Notes: generated by a model not told the origin, from the sequence alone. A stretch of DNA of 64,000 nt from JANQHS01 sp965227315 (GCA_965227315.1 OZ245737.1:496001-560000), one strand, 5' to 3'; counted from the stretch's first letter, positions 35,760 to 44,912 are shown. Numbers and translations are program-made.

Positions 35760-36683
35760 TCAATAGTCACGGATCCAGGCAAAATGCTTGTCGATCAGGG
35801 AAGCCCTGTTATCCCTAAGGTATTCCAGAAAAGTTTTTGCGGCCGGACCCAGATTCTTGTTTTTGAGCCATACAATATTCCAGGTCGTCGATATTGGCAG
35901 ACCAGGGGTTTCGATGATCTGAAGGTCGCCATTGCGGATTTCATTTCGTATTCCGATCAAGGGCATGATGGAAACCCCGAGACCGGCAATAACCGCCTGT
36001 TTAACCGCTTCATTAGAGGTCAATCTCAAAGGTTTTTTAGGATGAATGCCCTTCTTTCTCAGGTAGCCTTCCATAGCCTGGCGGGTAGCACTTCCTTCTT
36101 CTCGATAGATCAGGGGTGTGGTGATGCGATCAAGTTTGGTTGAAAGCTTGCCCTTCCAATTCAAACTTGGGCTTCCAACCAGGAATAACTTGTTTTCCAT
36201 CAATTCAAGTTTGTTGAGACTGAGTTGGGGCGGAAGAATGGAAACCATCGAAAAGTCCACCATGTTTTCTTCAAGATCTTTGACCACCCTGCCCTTATTG
36301 GTCACATCCATGCTCAGCTCAATTCCAGGGTGGATCTTCAGAAACTCACCCAGGAAAAAAGGCATGACATACTTGGCAGTACTTACAGTAGAAATGGTCA
36401 GCTTTCCCGACAAATAACCCAGGTAGGACATTCTCTTGTTCTCAATTTCAGAGGCTTTCTCCAGGATAGCACTGCAGAATTCGGCGAGCTCCTTTCCGAA
36501 TTCAGTGATGTAGAGCTTGCGCCCCACAACCTCGGTCAGGGGTATATCGAACTGATCCTGAAGGTTTTTCAATTGAATCGACACCGCTGGCTGGGTTAAA
36601 TGCAGTTCTTCGGCTGCCTTGGTGACACTCTGCATTTCTGCTACTTTCTTGAAAATGCGAAGCTGGTGGAAAGTATAATTCAT
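35760..36683 (-). CDS. LysR family transcriptional regulator
   Basis: 307 residues from ATG 36683; the longer frame to 36791 runs through the AT-rich promoter region. The N-terminal winged HTH has FHQLRIFKKVAEMQSVTKAA and LTQPAVSIQLKNLQDQFDIP. The rest (about 90-300) is a periplasmic-binding-like effector domain similar to CbbR/CysB branch members. A palindromic LysR-type box lies upstream between it and the divergent small-protein genes, so it probably regulates itself and them. The co-inducer is unknown. Confidence 0.93.
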   Translation of the reverse strand: MNYTFHQLRIFKKVAEMQSVTKAAEELHLTQPAVSIQLKNLQDQFDIPLTEVVGRKLYITEFGKELAEFCSAILEKASEIENKRMSYLGYLSGKLTISTVSTAKYVMPFFLGEFLKIHPGIELSMDVTNKGRVVKDLEENMVDFSMVSILPPQLSLNKLELMENKLFLVGSPSLNWKGKLSTKLDRITTPLIYREEGSATRQAMEGYLRKKGIHPKKPLRLTSNEAVKQAVIAGLGVSIMPLIGIRNEIRNGDLQIIETPGLPISTTWNIVWLKNKNLGPAAKTFLEYLRDNRASLIDKHFAWIRDY

Positions 36684-36692
36684 TAATTTATA

Positions 36693-36709
36693 ATTATGTT
36701 TTGCATAAT
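36693..36709. promoter_or_regulatory. LysR-box palindrome
   Basis: ATTATGTTTTGCATAAT is a perfect inverted repeat (arms of 6, spacer of 5) containing the T-N11-A core. It lies 10-26 bases from the LysR start and before the divergent gene. Confidence 0.6.
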
Positions 36710-36735
36710 AAATATAAATATTATTTAATGAAAAA

Positions 36736-37047
36736 ATGAATCCATATTTGCAAAAAAAAATGGTACACGAATTCAAGTTAATCGACACCACCTATTCGCC
36801 TGCTGAAGCAAAAGAAATTTTGGAAAAACTGATCAACGAAAAGATCAACTTTTTCAAACTCATGGAATTGTCGAATTACATCAAGTTTCAGGAGGACAGA
36901 CCGCATGTCTATAAGAGGATCGAAGAGCTCAAGGAAACCTCGGAAAATCTGAAGATGATCTTCAAGAATCTTCCCAATGATTTTGAGGTTGAATTGGATT
37001 GCCCGGTAACGATCCGTATTAAAGAAAAGTCGCTCAGCGAAAGCTAA
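36736..37047 (+). CDS. Unknown small protein, 103 aa
   Basis: Starts at ATG 36736, or more likely eight codons later at 36760 (MVHEFKLIDTTYSP), just after an A-run. It is helical and charged (AEAKEILEKLINEKINFFKL), with the end DFEVELDCPVTIRIKEK predicted as strands. No family recognised. It is divergent from LysR across the palindrome and is followed 30 bases later by a second small coiled-coil gene. Both are probably one transcript. Confidence 0.6.
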   Translation: MNPYLQKKMVHEFKLIDTTYSPAEAKEILEKLINEKINFFKLMELSNYIKFQEDRPHVYKRIEELKETSENLKMIFKNLPNDFEVELDCPVTIRIKEKSLSES

Positions 37048-37077
37048 GACCTTCAACAGAGACTAAGCCAACGAGCC

Positions 37078-37398
37078 ATGGGTAAAGCTGATCACAATGG
37101 TTGGGCTGCCGACCATTATGTGCATAAAGAAGAATCTATTCTGTTGCCAAATGAATATTCCAAGGCCCTTGATCATGTGATCATGGAGCTCAAAAACCTT
37201 GGAAAGCAATTCATTAATGAAAAGAAGCATACCCTGGAGATCAATCAGGCCTACAAGGCCAAGTTGGCCCGCCTGGAGGCATTGAAAAAGAGACTGGATG
37301 GAATTTTTCATCATGCGAGCGAAAACGGACAATTGGTGAAGATCACCAAAAGCATGGAAATTGATTTTTTGCCTTTGAACAATCCGAAAGATCAATAA
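37078..37398 (+). CDS. Unknown small helical protein, 106 aa
   Basis: Starts at ATG 37078. Residues 25-85 are highly helical with heptad-like spacing (YSKALDHVIMELKNLGKQ, ALKKRLDGIFHH). No signal or membrane segment. Length and neighbourhood suggest a partner of the preceding small protein. Function unknown. A strong hairpin follows 116 bases downstream. Confidence 0.6.
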   Translation: MGKADHNGWAADHYVHKEESILLPNEYSKALDHVIMELKNLGKQFINEKKHTLEINQAYKAKLARLEALKKRLDGIFHHASENGQLVKITKSMEIDFLPLNNPKDQ

Positions 37399-37722
37399 AA
37401 CGTGCCTGATGATATGGTTTACTTTCCTTTCCGCGCTTTTTGCCCTTGGCATGCGGACCTGGAATCTACCCATTGAAAAAACAACCGACGGCGATACCTT
37501 AACATCACAGATCATGGGGGTGACATGGGCAGTGTTCACCCCCATTATTTCCTTTTTTCTGATACAGAACAGATCCTGGCCCAATTCCCCCGCTTCTCAC
37601 TCTCCTGATCGCAAAGAGTTTCTCTTTCGATCTCTTCCCTTGGCATTTGGACCTTTCAGATATTTTCGTCGCATACCTTTCCCTCATGATCTCCATTTTC
37701 TGAACTCCGACAAAGCGAACTG
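37399..37722. other. Intergenic region between small helical gene and Fic gene
   Basis: Holds a strong hairpin terminator (37514-37557) and a 104-codon open frame (37409-37723) that I judge not to be a gene because the terminator lies inside it and its composition is unlike the neighbours. Confidence 0.5.
37514..37557 (+). terminator. Rho-independent terminator downstream of the small helical genes
   Basis: A perfect 10-bp stem ATGGGGGTGA/TCACCCCCAT (12-base loop) is followed by TATTTCCTTTTTT. Confidence 0.75.
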
Positions 37723-38514
37723 ATGTTGCTTCTCGACCCAAATAGAATTAAGGTAAGAAGCGACGGAATGGAATTGATCGAGCAAGAGTTGAGGAACATC
37801 TATCGGTTAATCATTTTCAGCAGGGATCATTATGCAGATGATCTACTAAACGGGTTTTTGCAGGGAATCAATTCATTTCGAGAGCAGTTAAGTATCAAAA
37901 ATGCCCAGCTCGAAGCACAATCCCCGGAAGAAGTCACGGAATACCTGGAAAACCTAAAGCGTTCCCTGGCATTTATTTCCAAAGAGATCAGGCACAACAT
38001 CAACTTTGAATCCCAGGTTCAGCTCTTTCATCTCCTCAGGTTGATCTCTCCTGAGGCCCACATGATGCATCCAAACAACTACCGCCGTACAGAGGTGCAG
38101 ATCGGACCGATCATTTGTCCACCTTCCAGGATCGTCACCAGCCTGATGGAGGACCTCTTTGCCAGAATGGAAGATTTTGATCACCCCATCCTAAAGGCCA
38201 TATACTTCCACCATGAAATGATACGCATACATCCCTTCGTTGACGCGAATGGACGAGTGGCCCGCATTGCAAAGAACTGGATGCTCATGCATTCTCTGTA
38301 TCCACCGATTTTCATCAATACCGGGCCTGAAAAAAGGGAATACATCAATTCGCTTCAATCCAGTTTCATTTACCTCGACCATAATCCCGGTGAATGGAAC
38401 ATCCACACAGAAGGCTTCTTTGAACAGGAGATCAAGAGAATTCTCTCGAATATCAGAATCTTGTATAACCAGGTAAAAAGCATCAATCGCAATGGTCGAT
38501 TTGTCGAAGCCTAA
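37723..38514 (+). CDS. Fic domain protein
   Basis: 263 residues. The Fic active-site motif HPFVDANGRVAR lies at residues 170-181 with catalytic His170; the usual Gly after the acidic residue is replaced by Ala (D-A-N-G-R for D/E-G-N-G-R). An N-terminal helical region (1-100) precedes it. No S/TxxxE(G/N) inhibition helix is obvious in the first 60 residues. Fic enzymes usually AMPylate Ser/Thr/Tyr of target proteins with ATP. The gene overlaps the following YitT gene by 23 bases. Target unknown; AMPylation is inferred from the family. Confidence 0.88.
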   Translation: MLLLDPNRIKVRSDGMELIEQELRNIYRLIIFSRDHYADDLLNGFLQGINSFREQLSIKNAQLEAQSPEEVTEYLENLKRSLAFISKEIRHNINFESQVQLFHLLRLISPEAHMMHPNNYRRTEVQIGPIICPPSRIVTSLMEDLFARMEDFDHPILKAIYFHHEMIRIHPFVDANGRVARIAKNWMLMHSLYPPIFINTGPEKREYINSLQSSFIYLDHNPGEWNIHTEGFFEQEIKRILSNIRILYNQVKSINRNGRFVEA

Positions 38515-39373
38515 GAAAAACTCGATCTGGGGAACCATTGGTGAGTTTCTTCAGATCGGATTTGGGATCTTTCTTGCAAGCATAGGTCTGAAGGCCTTTT
38601 TGCTGCCAAATGGCTTCATCGATGGGGGCGTCACGGGCGTTTCTCTGTTGGTTCAAACCATAGTGGATATTGACTTTTCGATCCTGTTCATAGGATTCAG
38701 CATGCCCTTCCTGTTCCTGGCCTATTTCAAAATATCGAAGCAGGTCTTTCTGAAATCCATCATCAGCATCATCTGCCTGGCTCTGGTGATCTATTTTGAG
38801 AACTTTGAAAGATTGACAGAGGACAAACTGTTGATCTCAATTTTTGGAGGACTATTTCTCGGAATGGGAATAGGCATATCCTTGAGGAATGGAGCCGTAT
38901 TGGATGCGGCCGAGATCATTGGAATATACCTGAATCAAAGATTCGGGATCAGTATCGGGAAGATCATCCTTGGCTTTAATATCATTCTCTTTTCCGTAAC
39001 AGCGCTGGTCACTTCGATCGAAACAGCCTTATACTCGGTACTTGCCTATTTTGTAACAGCGAGGGTAACCGATCTGATCATTGAAGGATTTGAGGACTTT
39101 ATCGGCATCATGATCGTATCAAGATACCCCGGGAAGATCAAGCACATCATTATTGAACAACTGGGTGCAGGAATTACGGTCTATAAGGGCATGGGGGGAT
39201 ATGGTCTTGAGATCCATGACGAGGAAAAGCCCATCATCCATTCCATCATTAATCGAATCGATCTGAGAAAGATGCATAACCTCATCAACCAAATTGATCC
39301 GGATGCATTTGTTGTGGAGTTCGATGTAAACAACGTCAAGGGTGGCGTGCTCAGAAGATACCTGAGGAACTAG
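38492..39373 (+). CDS. YitT family membrane protein (DUF161/DUF2179)
   Basis: 293 residues. Five or so membrane helices in the first 210 residues (EFLQIGFGIFLASIGLKAFL, ILFIGFSMPFLFLAYF, ISIICLALVIYFE, IFGGLFLGMGIGISLRNG) are followed by a cytosolic DUF2179 domain (GITVYKGMGGYG to VEFDVNNVKGG). The family has no settled function. It overlaps the end of the Fic gene and converges with tolC by four bases. Confidence 0.9.
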   Translation: MVDLSKPKKNSIWGTIGEFLQIGFGIFLASIGLKAFLLPNGFIDGGVTGVSLLVQTIVDIDFSILFIGFSMPFLFLAYFKISKQVFLKSIISIICLALVIYFENFERLTEDKLLISIFGGLFLGMGIGISLRNGAVLDAAEIIGIYLNQRFGISIGKIILGFNIILFSVTALVTSIETALYSVLAYFVTARVTDLIIEGFEDFIGIMIVSRYPGKIKHIIIEQLGAGITVYKGMGGYGLEIHDEEKPIIHSIINRIDLRKMHNLINQIDPDAFVVEFDVNNVKGGVLRRYLRN

Positions 39374-40779
39374 TTTAGATGCAACCGTCCAATATAAAAC
39401 TCAGACTCGAGTTGAGCTTTCCTGTTTGTAGCCACTAGACCAATCAACTTGATGACGGCATTGATATAGCCAGTCTCCCGGGCATTCACCAAAAATAGCG
39501 AGCTCTCTCCTGCATTAAACTTTTGCTTTTCCCCATTCCAGAGCCCTTCATAATCCAATACGGTTTGTGAATAAAGTTCTACCTGGCTCCTGGTCGTTTC
39601 GATCTTGTTTCGGGAGGCATCAACTCTGAAGCCCAGTCTTTGTCTTCCAAATTTCAGCTCATTCTCTGCCTGGCCTATCTTGATATCCGCCAACTTCAGT
39701 TCTCCCCTTTCCTTTCTCAAAAAGACCGGCATGGAGAACTCAAGACCTACGATATAGTTATCGTTGGGTAAGCCTGTTCCAAATTCATTCAGCTCTCTGT
39801 TGCTCAGAAGGTTGTACTTAAAGTTGACAATGGGTTTCAACATCTCCCTTTGCAATCTTTGCTGAATTCTCATTTGCTCGATCCTTCCTGAAAAAGCCAG
39901 AAGTTTTGGATGTGTTGCGAGAACCGAATCCTTTTGCTCGAATTCTTCTACCTCAGAAACGATCTCAAGCATTTCATCGAAGTCCTCTGGTATAACCTGA
40001 TCATCCAGTTCGAGTGGGATCTGGCCTTCCGACCAGATATAAACGGAAAGGAACTGAGTGGCATTCTTGAATTTCAGTTGGTTCTCCTGCAAGAGCAACT
40101 GCCTGTTTTGAACCTGAATTCCTGCCTCCAGAGTGTCAATATTTGGTCTGTCTCCTGCCTCCGCACTTTGCTTGACAGCCTCCAGTCTTTCCTGAGCTAC
40201 ATCAACTGCTTCCTCAAAAACCCTGACATCATAATAGGCTTCGAACCAGTCCCAATAGGCCTTTCCGGCATCGAAAAGAAGCTTGTTCAACATTTGTCTT
40301 CTTTCCTGTTCGGTGACCTGCAAATAAATGTCTGCCTTTCTCAGCTCGGTTCTTCTTTTGTCGATCGCAAGCCCTTGTCCAAGTGTCCAGGAAATTCCCC
40401 CATAGGCAAGGCCGTCGGCAGGAACGGTTCTCTCCGGGTTGAGGTATGTTCCGCCATTGTCTTCAAATCCTGCCTGAATCTCAATTCCATACCAGGTCGG
40501 AATTTTCAAGCCCGCATTGCCGATGGCATAGTACTCCTCACCCAGATATCTTTTACCGTTAAAACCGGCATAGGCCTTAGGGTCAAAGGCTCCCCTTGCC
40601 CTTTGCACATCCGCGGCTCCTTCGGAAGCCTTGAGATCAGCGACCACCGCCAAAGGATGGTGCTCCTTTACGATATCCAGATATTCCTCAAAAGTCAGTG
40701 TCAGGGGATTTTCGGATTGCCCCAAAGCACTTCCAATGGAAATGAATAGCAGAAAAATATGGTAGAACAGATTTTTCAC
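39370..40779 (-). CDS. TolC-family outer membrane efflux protein
   Basis: 469 residues from GTG 40779 (signal peptide NLFYHIFLLFISIGSALGQ). The typical outer membrane factor repeats of long alpha-helices with beta-strands are recognisable (VARSRGAFDPKAYAGFNG-like start, GLEFSMPVFLRKERGELKLA, QVELYSQTVLDYEGLWNGEKQ). TolC proteins form the exit duct across outer membrane and periplasm for type I secretion or tripartite efflux. It follows the HlyD and ABC genes with no gap, so all three likely form one export machine. Confidence 0.92.
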   Translation of the reverse strand: MKNLFYHIFLLFISIGSALGQSENPLTLTFEEYLDIVKEHHPLAVVADLKASEGAADVQRARGAFDPKAYAGFNGKRYLGEEYYAIGNAGLKIPTWYGIEIQAGFEDNGGTYLNPERTVPADGLAYGGISWTLGQGLAIDKRRTELRKADIYLQVTEQERRQMLNKLLFDAGKAYWDWFEAYYDVRVFEEAVDVAQERLEAVKQSAEAGDRPNIDTLEAGIQVQNRQLLLQENQLKFKNATQFLSVYIWSEGQIPLELDDQVIPEDFDEMLEIVSEVEEFEQKDSVLATHPKLLAFSGRIEQMRIQQRLQREMLKPIVNFKYNLLSNRELNEFGTGLPNDNYIVGLEFSMPVFLRKERGELKLADIKIGQAENELKFGRQRLGFRVDASRNKIETTRSQVELYSQTVLDYEGLWNGEKQKFNAGESSLFLVNARETGYINAVIKLIGLVATNRKAQLESEFYIGRLHLN

Positions 40780-42126
40780 TTATTCCTTTTCCTCTGATTC
40801 AGTTGGAAGTCTGTAAAAATCAGGTGGGAAGCCGTTGATCTGCCTCCATGTCTCATACCATATTGGAACATCCTTGAGCAGAAGCATATTCACGGTTCCA
40901 CCCCCTACCCTCAATGCATTTGGCCAGGGCACATCATCGGGGTCTTTTGCAACCAGAAGTCGAAAAAGTCCGTTTTCGCTGATAAAATTATCAATGGCGA
41001 CCACCTTTCCGCCATAGGTTCCATAACTGGTATTGGGCCAGCCAGAAAATACGATGGCAGGCCAGCCATCAAATTGAATTCGAACCTTTTGACCTTTTTG
41101 AACCAGGGGAAGATCCATCGGCCTGACATACATCTCCACGGCCAGATCGTAATTGGCAGGCATGATACTGATGATCTCCTCTCCCTCTTTCATGGTCTCC
41201 CCAAGACCGGTCTGAATAGCCTTTGTGATGTAGCCATCCTGCGGAGCAGTGATGTAATACATGCCTGTACGAATAGAATAGTTCATGTATTGGTTCTGAA
41301 GTTTGGTTACCACGGCCTCGGCATCATACATATTTGAAAGTGCCGTGTACTTTTCAGACTCCGCCTTGGAAATTGCATCCCTGTATTGCGCCTGGATAGA
41401 AGTCACCTCCACTTTAGCATTGATCACCTCGTTTTTGCTCGTCAGAAGATCGTTCTGAGCAGCGATCAATTCCGCCTCGGACTTTTGAAATGTCAGCTTT
41501 CTGTTCTCCATATCGGTCTTGGACTTCAGCCCCTGCTCATATAGCCCTTTCATCCTGAGGTATTGCTGCTCGGCTATTTTGAAATTGACCTCGGCTGCGA
41601 CGAAATCAATACTGTCGCTCTTGACCTTCAATTTACTCTGTATCAGCTTGTTCTCCGCCTGCTCATATTTCAGTTTACTGGTTTGAACCAGAGCATCTAT
41701 CTGACTATCCAGGGCCTTGACCTTTTCCATATAGGAATTCACAGTCATCTCCTTAGCCTTTAATTGTTCCTGGGTCCTTGGCAACAATTGCGGATCGAAA
41801 TACTCGTCCTTGATCTCCGAAATAAAAAGGATGGTATCTCCCTTCCTCACAAAATCCCCTTCCTGAACGAACCACTCTTCCACCCTTCCTGCAATGATCG
41901 AATGGATGGTCTGCGGCCTTTGATCCGGTCTGAGCGCCGTAACCTTACCCTCGGAGCGAATGTTCTGTGTCCAGGGGACGAACATCATGATCAGAAACAA
42001 CCCAAAAGACCACATAAGAAGCTTCAGCATAACCCTCCCGGAGCTCTTCTTCTCTACCTGATCAAGGGTGGAAATATGTTTCCCCTTGAGTTTTTCGCGG
42101 ATGCTATTTCGAGAAATGTTTAACAT
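40780..42126 (-). CDS. HlyD-family periplasmic adaptor protein
   Basis: 448 residues. A short cytosolic N-terminus and one membrane helix (MLKLLMWSFGLFLIMMFVPW, near 33-52) are followed by a biotinyl-lipoyl half (IIAGRVEEWFVQEGDFVRKG), a long coiled-coil hairpin (about 115-285), the second lipoyl half (ITAPQDGYITKAIQTGLGE) and beta-barrel. The adaptor links an inner-membrane ABC exporter to TolC. The gene lies three bases after the ABC gene and is directly followed by the TolC gene. Confidence 0.93.
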   Translation of the reverse strand: MLNISRNSIREKLKGKHISTLDQVEKKSSGRVMLKLLMWSFGLFLIMMFVPWTQNIRSEGKVTALRPDQRPQTIHSIIAGRVEEWFVQEGDFVRKGDTILFISEIKDEYFDPQLLPRTQEQLKAKEMTVNSYMEKVKALDSQIDALVQTSKLKYEQAENKLIQSKLKVKSDSIDFVAAEVNFKIAEQQYLRMKGLYEQGLKSKTDMENRKLTFQKSEAELIAAQNDLLTSKNEVINAKVEVTSIQAQYRDAISKAESEKYTALSNMYDAEAVVTKLQNQYMNYSIRTGMYYITAPQDGYITKAIQTGLGETMKEGEEIISIMPANYDLAVEMYVRPMDLPLVQKGQKVRIQFDGWPAIVFSGWPNTSYGTYGGKVVAIDNFISENGLFRLLVAKDPDDVPWPNALRVGGGTVNMLLLKDVPIWYETWRQINGFPPDFYRLPTESEEKE

Positions 42127-42129
42127 GAT

Positions 42130-43812
42130 TTACCGGGATATGGGTTTCACCTGCACCTGACCATGGCTTAGGTCCACAATTTCATCGCAATATTTTTCGA
42201 CCTCCTTATCAGATGAGATGCAAATAACAGTCCATGGTTTCTCAGGATCAAAAATGAATTTGATAATATTCTCTTTCTCTTCATGGTCCAGGAAACTAAA
42301 TGGATCATCCAAAAGCAATAGCCTGGGCTGATCAGCCACCGCCCTTGCCAACAACATTTTCTGGGTGACACCTTTGGGCAGATTTTCACCGTAGGGCTTT
42401 ATGTTGGTATTCTTTCCATTTGGAAGAGACTTTATAAACCCTTCCAGCAACAGGTTCTTAATGGCCCATTGGATATTCTCGATGGAAGCCTTCTCTCGTC
42501 CTGCTCCTATATTGTCGATAATGGTGCCCTCAAAGAGCTGCTCCTGACCCAGTGCATCTCCAATTGCTCCCCTGAGCGATTCAAGATTAAGGCTTCCCTT
42601 GGCATATCCGTCATAAGAAATACTTCCTTCTTTAAGATCGTACAGACCCGCAGTAAGGTAAAGGAATGAACTTTTTCCGCTTCCATCTCCACCTGTGATC
42701 AACACCTTCTTTCCTGAGCCGATTTTGAGATTAAAATCCTCGAAGACCATTTTTTCAGTATTGGGATACCGAAATCCCACCTTATGATATTCGACCTCAA
42801 TTCCCGTATCGCTCTCCGGAATCTCCAACCCATCCTGCTTTTCAAGTTCAAGATCGGTCACCTGACCTATCTTTTCCAAAGAGGTAAAAACATCATAAAT
42901 GGTCTCCAGGGTCAGCACAAGCTTTTCCACGGAATTCAGCACCAACAGAATAATGATCTCTGCCGCAACAAACTGACCGATGTTCATCAACTGCTCGATG
43001 ACCAGAAATCCACCGATAAACAAAAGTCCAAATCCCACAAGTACCTTGAAGCCCACCATCATCGAGTATTGTTGAACCAGGACCTTGAAGTGATTTTCCC
43101 GGGCATCCAGGTACTTTTCGACAAAAGAATTGGTCTTTGAAAACGGAAGATCCGAATGACCGGCCAGTTTAAAGGTATTGGACGTACGCCCCAACTCCTC
43201 AAGCCAGTGGGCGACCTGATACTTATACTTTGACTCCTCAAGACTCGTTTCCAAACCCTTCTTTGATGTCAGGCGGAAAATGGCCACAGCAAGTAAAACC
43301 AGAATGAAACTGAATGCTATAAAGAAGGGGTGATAAAAGGACAACAGGATCAGCCCGAACAAAACCTGGAGGCTGGCAACCGAAAAATCAATCAGGATCT
43401 TGCTCACACCCTTTTGAACAGATATGGTATCAAAAAACCTGTTGATCAGCTCGGGTGCATAGTACTTATGGATTGCCTCAAGCTTTATTTTGGGAACTCG
43501 ATAGGCAAATTCGAAGGAGGATCTGGTGAAGATCTTTTGCTGCAGATCCTCCGTGATCCTCAATTGAAATATCTGAAGTATACCTGCCGCAGCAAGACCT
43601 ACAACCACGATCACCACCAATACTATCCAGGCAGTGCTCACCTGGCCTCCCTGGATCAGATTGACAATGGTCTGTATCCCAAGGGGCAAAGAAAGTGTTA
43701 CCAGCCCGTTAAACAGGGCATAGATATGCACATTCGTGATCTCCTTCTGATCTGGTTTTAAGAGCCTCCAAAACCGTTGGTTCGGAGTTAATGTATCATT
43801 TTTTGATGTCAT
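42130..43812 (-). CDS. ABC transporter, permease-ATPase fusion (HlyB/PrtD-like) with degenerate ATPase motifs
   Basis: 560 residues. Six transmembrane segments precede a nucleotide-binding domain. Walker A GGDGSGKSS (about 373-381) is intact. The signature is LPKGVTQKMLL instead of LSGGQxQR. Walker B ends in LLLLDDPF with Asp in place of the catalytic Glu. The switch region VICISSDKEV lacks the usual His. The ATPase is therefore likely weak, regulated or dependent on a partner, though the membrane part is intact. With the HlyD and TolC genes it should export a peptide or small molecule. No N-terminal C39 peptidase domain. Confidence 0.9.
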   Translation of the reverse strand: MTSKNDTLTPNQRFWRLLKPDQKEITNVHIYALFNGLVTLSLPLGIQTIVNLIQGGQVSTAWIVLVVIVVVGLAAAGILQIFQLRITEDLQQKIFTRSSFEFAYRVPKIKLEAIHKYYAPELINRFFDTISVQKGVSKILIDFSVASLQVLFGLILLSFYHPFFIAFSFILVLLAVAIFRLTSKKGLETSLEESKYKYQVAHWLEELGRTSNTFKLAGHSDLPFSKTNSFVEKYLDARENHFKVLVQQYSMMVGFKVLVGFGLLFIGGFLVIEQLMNIGQFVAAEIIILLVLNSVEKLVLTLETIYDVFTSLEKIGQVTDLELEKQDGLEIPESDTGIEVEYHKVGFRYPNTEKMVFEDFNLKIGSGKKVLITGGDGSGKSSFLYLTAGLYDLKEGSISYDGYAKGSLNLESLRGAIGDALGQEQLFEGTIIDNIGAGREKASIENIQWAIKNLLLEGFIKSLPNGKNTNIKPYGENLPKGVTQKMLLARAVADQPRLLLLDDPFSFLDHEEKENIIKFIFDPEKPWTVICISSDKEVEKYCDEIVDLSHGQVQVKPISR

Positions 43813-43881
43813 TGAATTTGAATTTTCCCGCTTCGCAGGTGTTGAAAAACCGAAAATGGACCCCCTCTTTGGAAGGAACGC

Positions 43882-44181
43882 CTAGACCATTTTAGGTGGA
43901 GGCGAAAACACACTGATCAGCGGAGATTTCCAACTTGAATCCAGAAGCCCTTGCAAGGCTCTCTTATATTGTATGCCGGCAAAAAAAACGGAACCATCGG
44001 ATTGGAGGGTCAACTCGCTGAACTCGCTTTCAAGGTTCTCTTCGGTTTCTCTTGACTCCTCCTCACCCTCAATGGAATCAAAAAACTCCATCAGAGGAGA
44101 AAGATCTTCGCCTGATGCCGAGATTCCAGCTTCAACCAGGAATATAGTTCCCATCAGTATCGTGAGAATGCTCCTAAACAT
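43882..44181 (-). CDS. Small exported protein of unknown function, about 99 aa
   Basis: Start ATG 44181 is preferred for its signal peptide MFRSILTILMGTIFLVEAGIS; ATG 44229 also possible. The mature part is acidic (EGEEESRETEENLESE), ending in a hydrophobic stretch and SPPPKMV. It lies between the TetR and ABC genes on the same strand, so it is co-transcribed and could be a periplasmic partner or, speculatively, the exported cargo. No family recognised. Confidence 0.55.
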   Translation of the reverse strand: MFRSILTILMGTIFLVEAGISASGEDLSPLMEFFDSIEGEEESRETEENLESEFSELTLQSDGSVFFAGIQYKRALQGLLDSSWKSPLISVFSPPPKMV

Positions 44182-44213
44182 GGCCCTGATAAGTGATATG
44201 TTTATCGAACCGA

Positions 44214-44897
44214 TCAACTCAGAATACATTTAAAAACCATTTCCCTGTAGAAACTATAGATCGAATCCTCGCCTTTGTACTGATCGGTCAGTCGGGGCAG
44301 ATGCTCACCAAAAAACCGCTGATGATGAGCCCCTTCGATCATTGTTGATATCAGCATGTTGGGATATTTGTAATCAGAGTTGATCTCCAATATGATATCG
44401 CTAACGCGTCCCACCAACTGCTTATATCCCAAAAAGACTCCATCCTTGTTCTCTTCGTCAACCTCCTTGGTCAAATACACTTTCGAAGACTCGGTGATGA
44501 CAATTTGATGAAGCTTGGATTCATTGATATGTGATGCCGACGATCCCTCATCCGTATTGGGTACGGTCAACAGGCGGATCGCGATTTCCAATCTTTCGGT
44601 AGGGCTTTGAATATTGGCCAAAGAGAATACAAGCTGATACTCCATCCAGGCCCAATACCAAGCCGATAGGTATAAAAGCAGCTTATGCTTGCTCTCAAAA
44701 TACCGGTAAATAGAGGCTTCCGTCGATTCAATCCTTTCCGCTAGCTTACGAAAAGTGAAATCGTTAAATCCCATTTCATCGATCAAATCGATACTGCCAA
44801 GAATGATCTTCTTACCCAATTCGCTGGAATTGGGGTCTTTAAGGAAGATCCTTGGGTTGACCTGAATGGTTACTTTTGAAAGTAAAGAGTGCATCAT
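44214..44897 (-). CDS. TetR/AcrR family transcriptional regulator of the export operon
   Basis: 227 residues. The N-terminal HTH is clear: KKIILGSIDLIDEMGFNDFT, FRKLAERIESTEASIYRYFE, SKHKLLLYLSAWYWAWMEY. The C-terminal helical domain would bind a ligand. It heads the minus-strand group with the small exported protein and the ABC, HlyD and TolC genes and probably represses that operon. A promoter with TACTAT motifs lies immediately upstream. Confidence 0.92.
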   Translation of the reverse strand: MMHSLLSKVTIQVNPRIFLKDPNSSELGKKIILGSIDLIDEMGFNDFTFRKLAERIESTEASIYRYFESKHKLLLYLSAWYWAWMEYQLVFSLANIQSPTERLEIAIRLLTVPNTDEGSSASHINESKLHQIVITESSKVYLTKEVDEENKDGVFLGYKQLVGRVSDIILEINSDYKYPNMLISTMIEGAHHQRFFGEHLPRLTDQYKGEDSIYSFYREMVFKCILS

Positions 44898-44912
44898 CTA
44901 AATAATACTTTG

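Noticed and set aside
37409..37723. 104-codon open frame on the plus strand before the Fic gene
   Set aside because: A strong Rho-independent terminator lies inside it and the translation is Pro/Phe-rich without resemblance to a folded protein; its stop overlapping the Fic start looks accidental.
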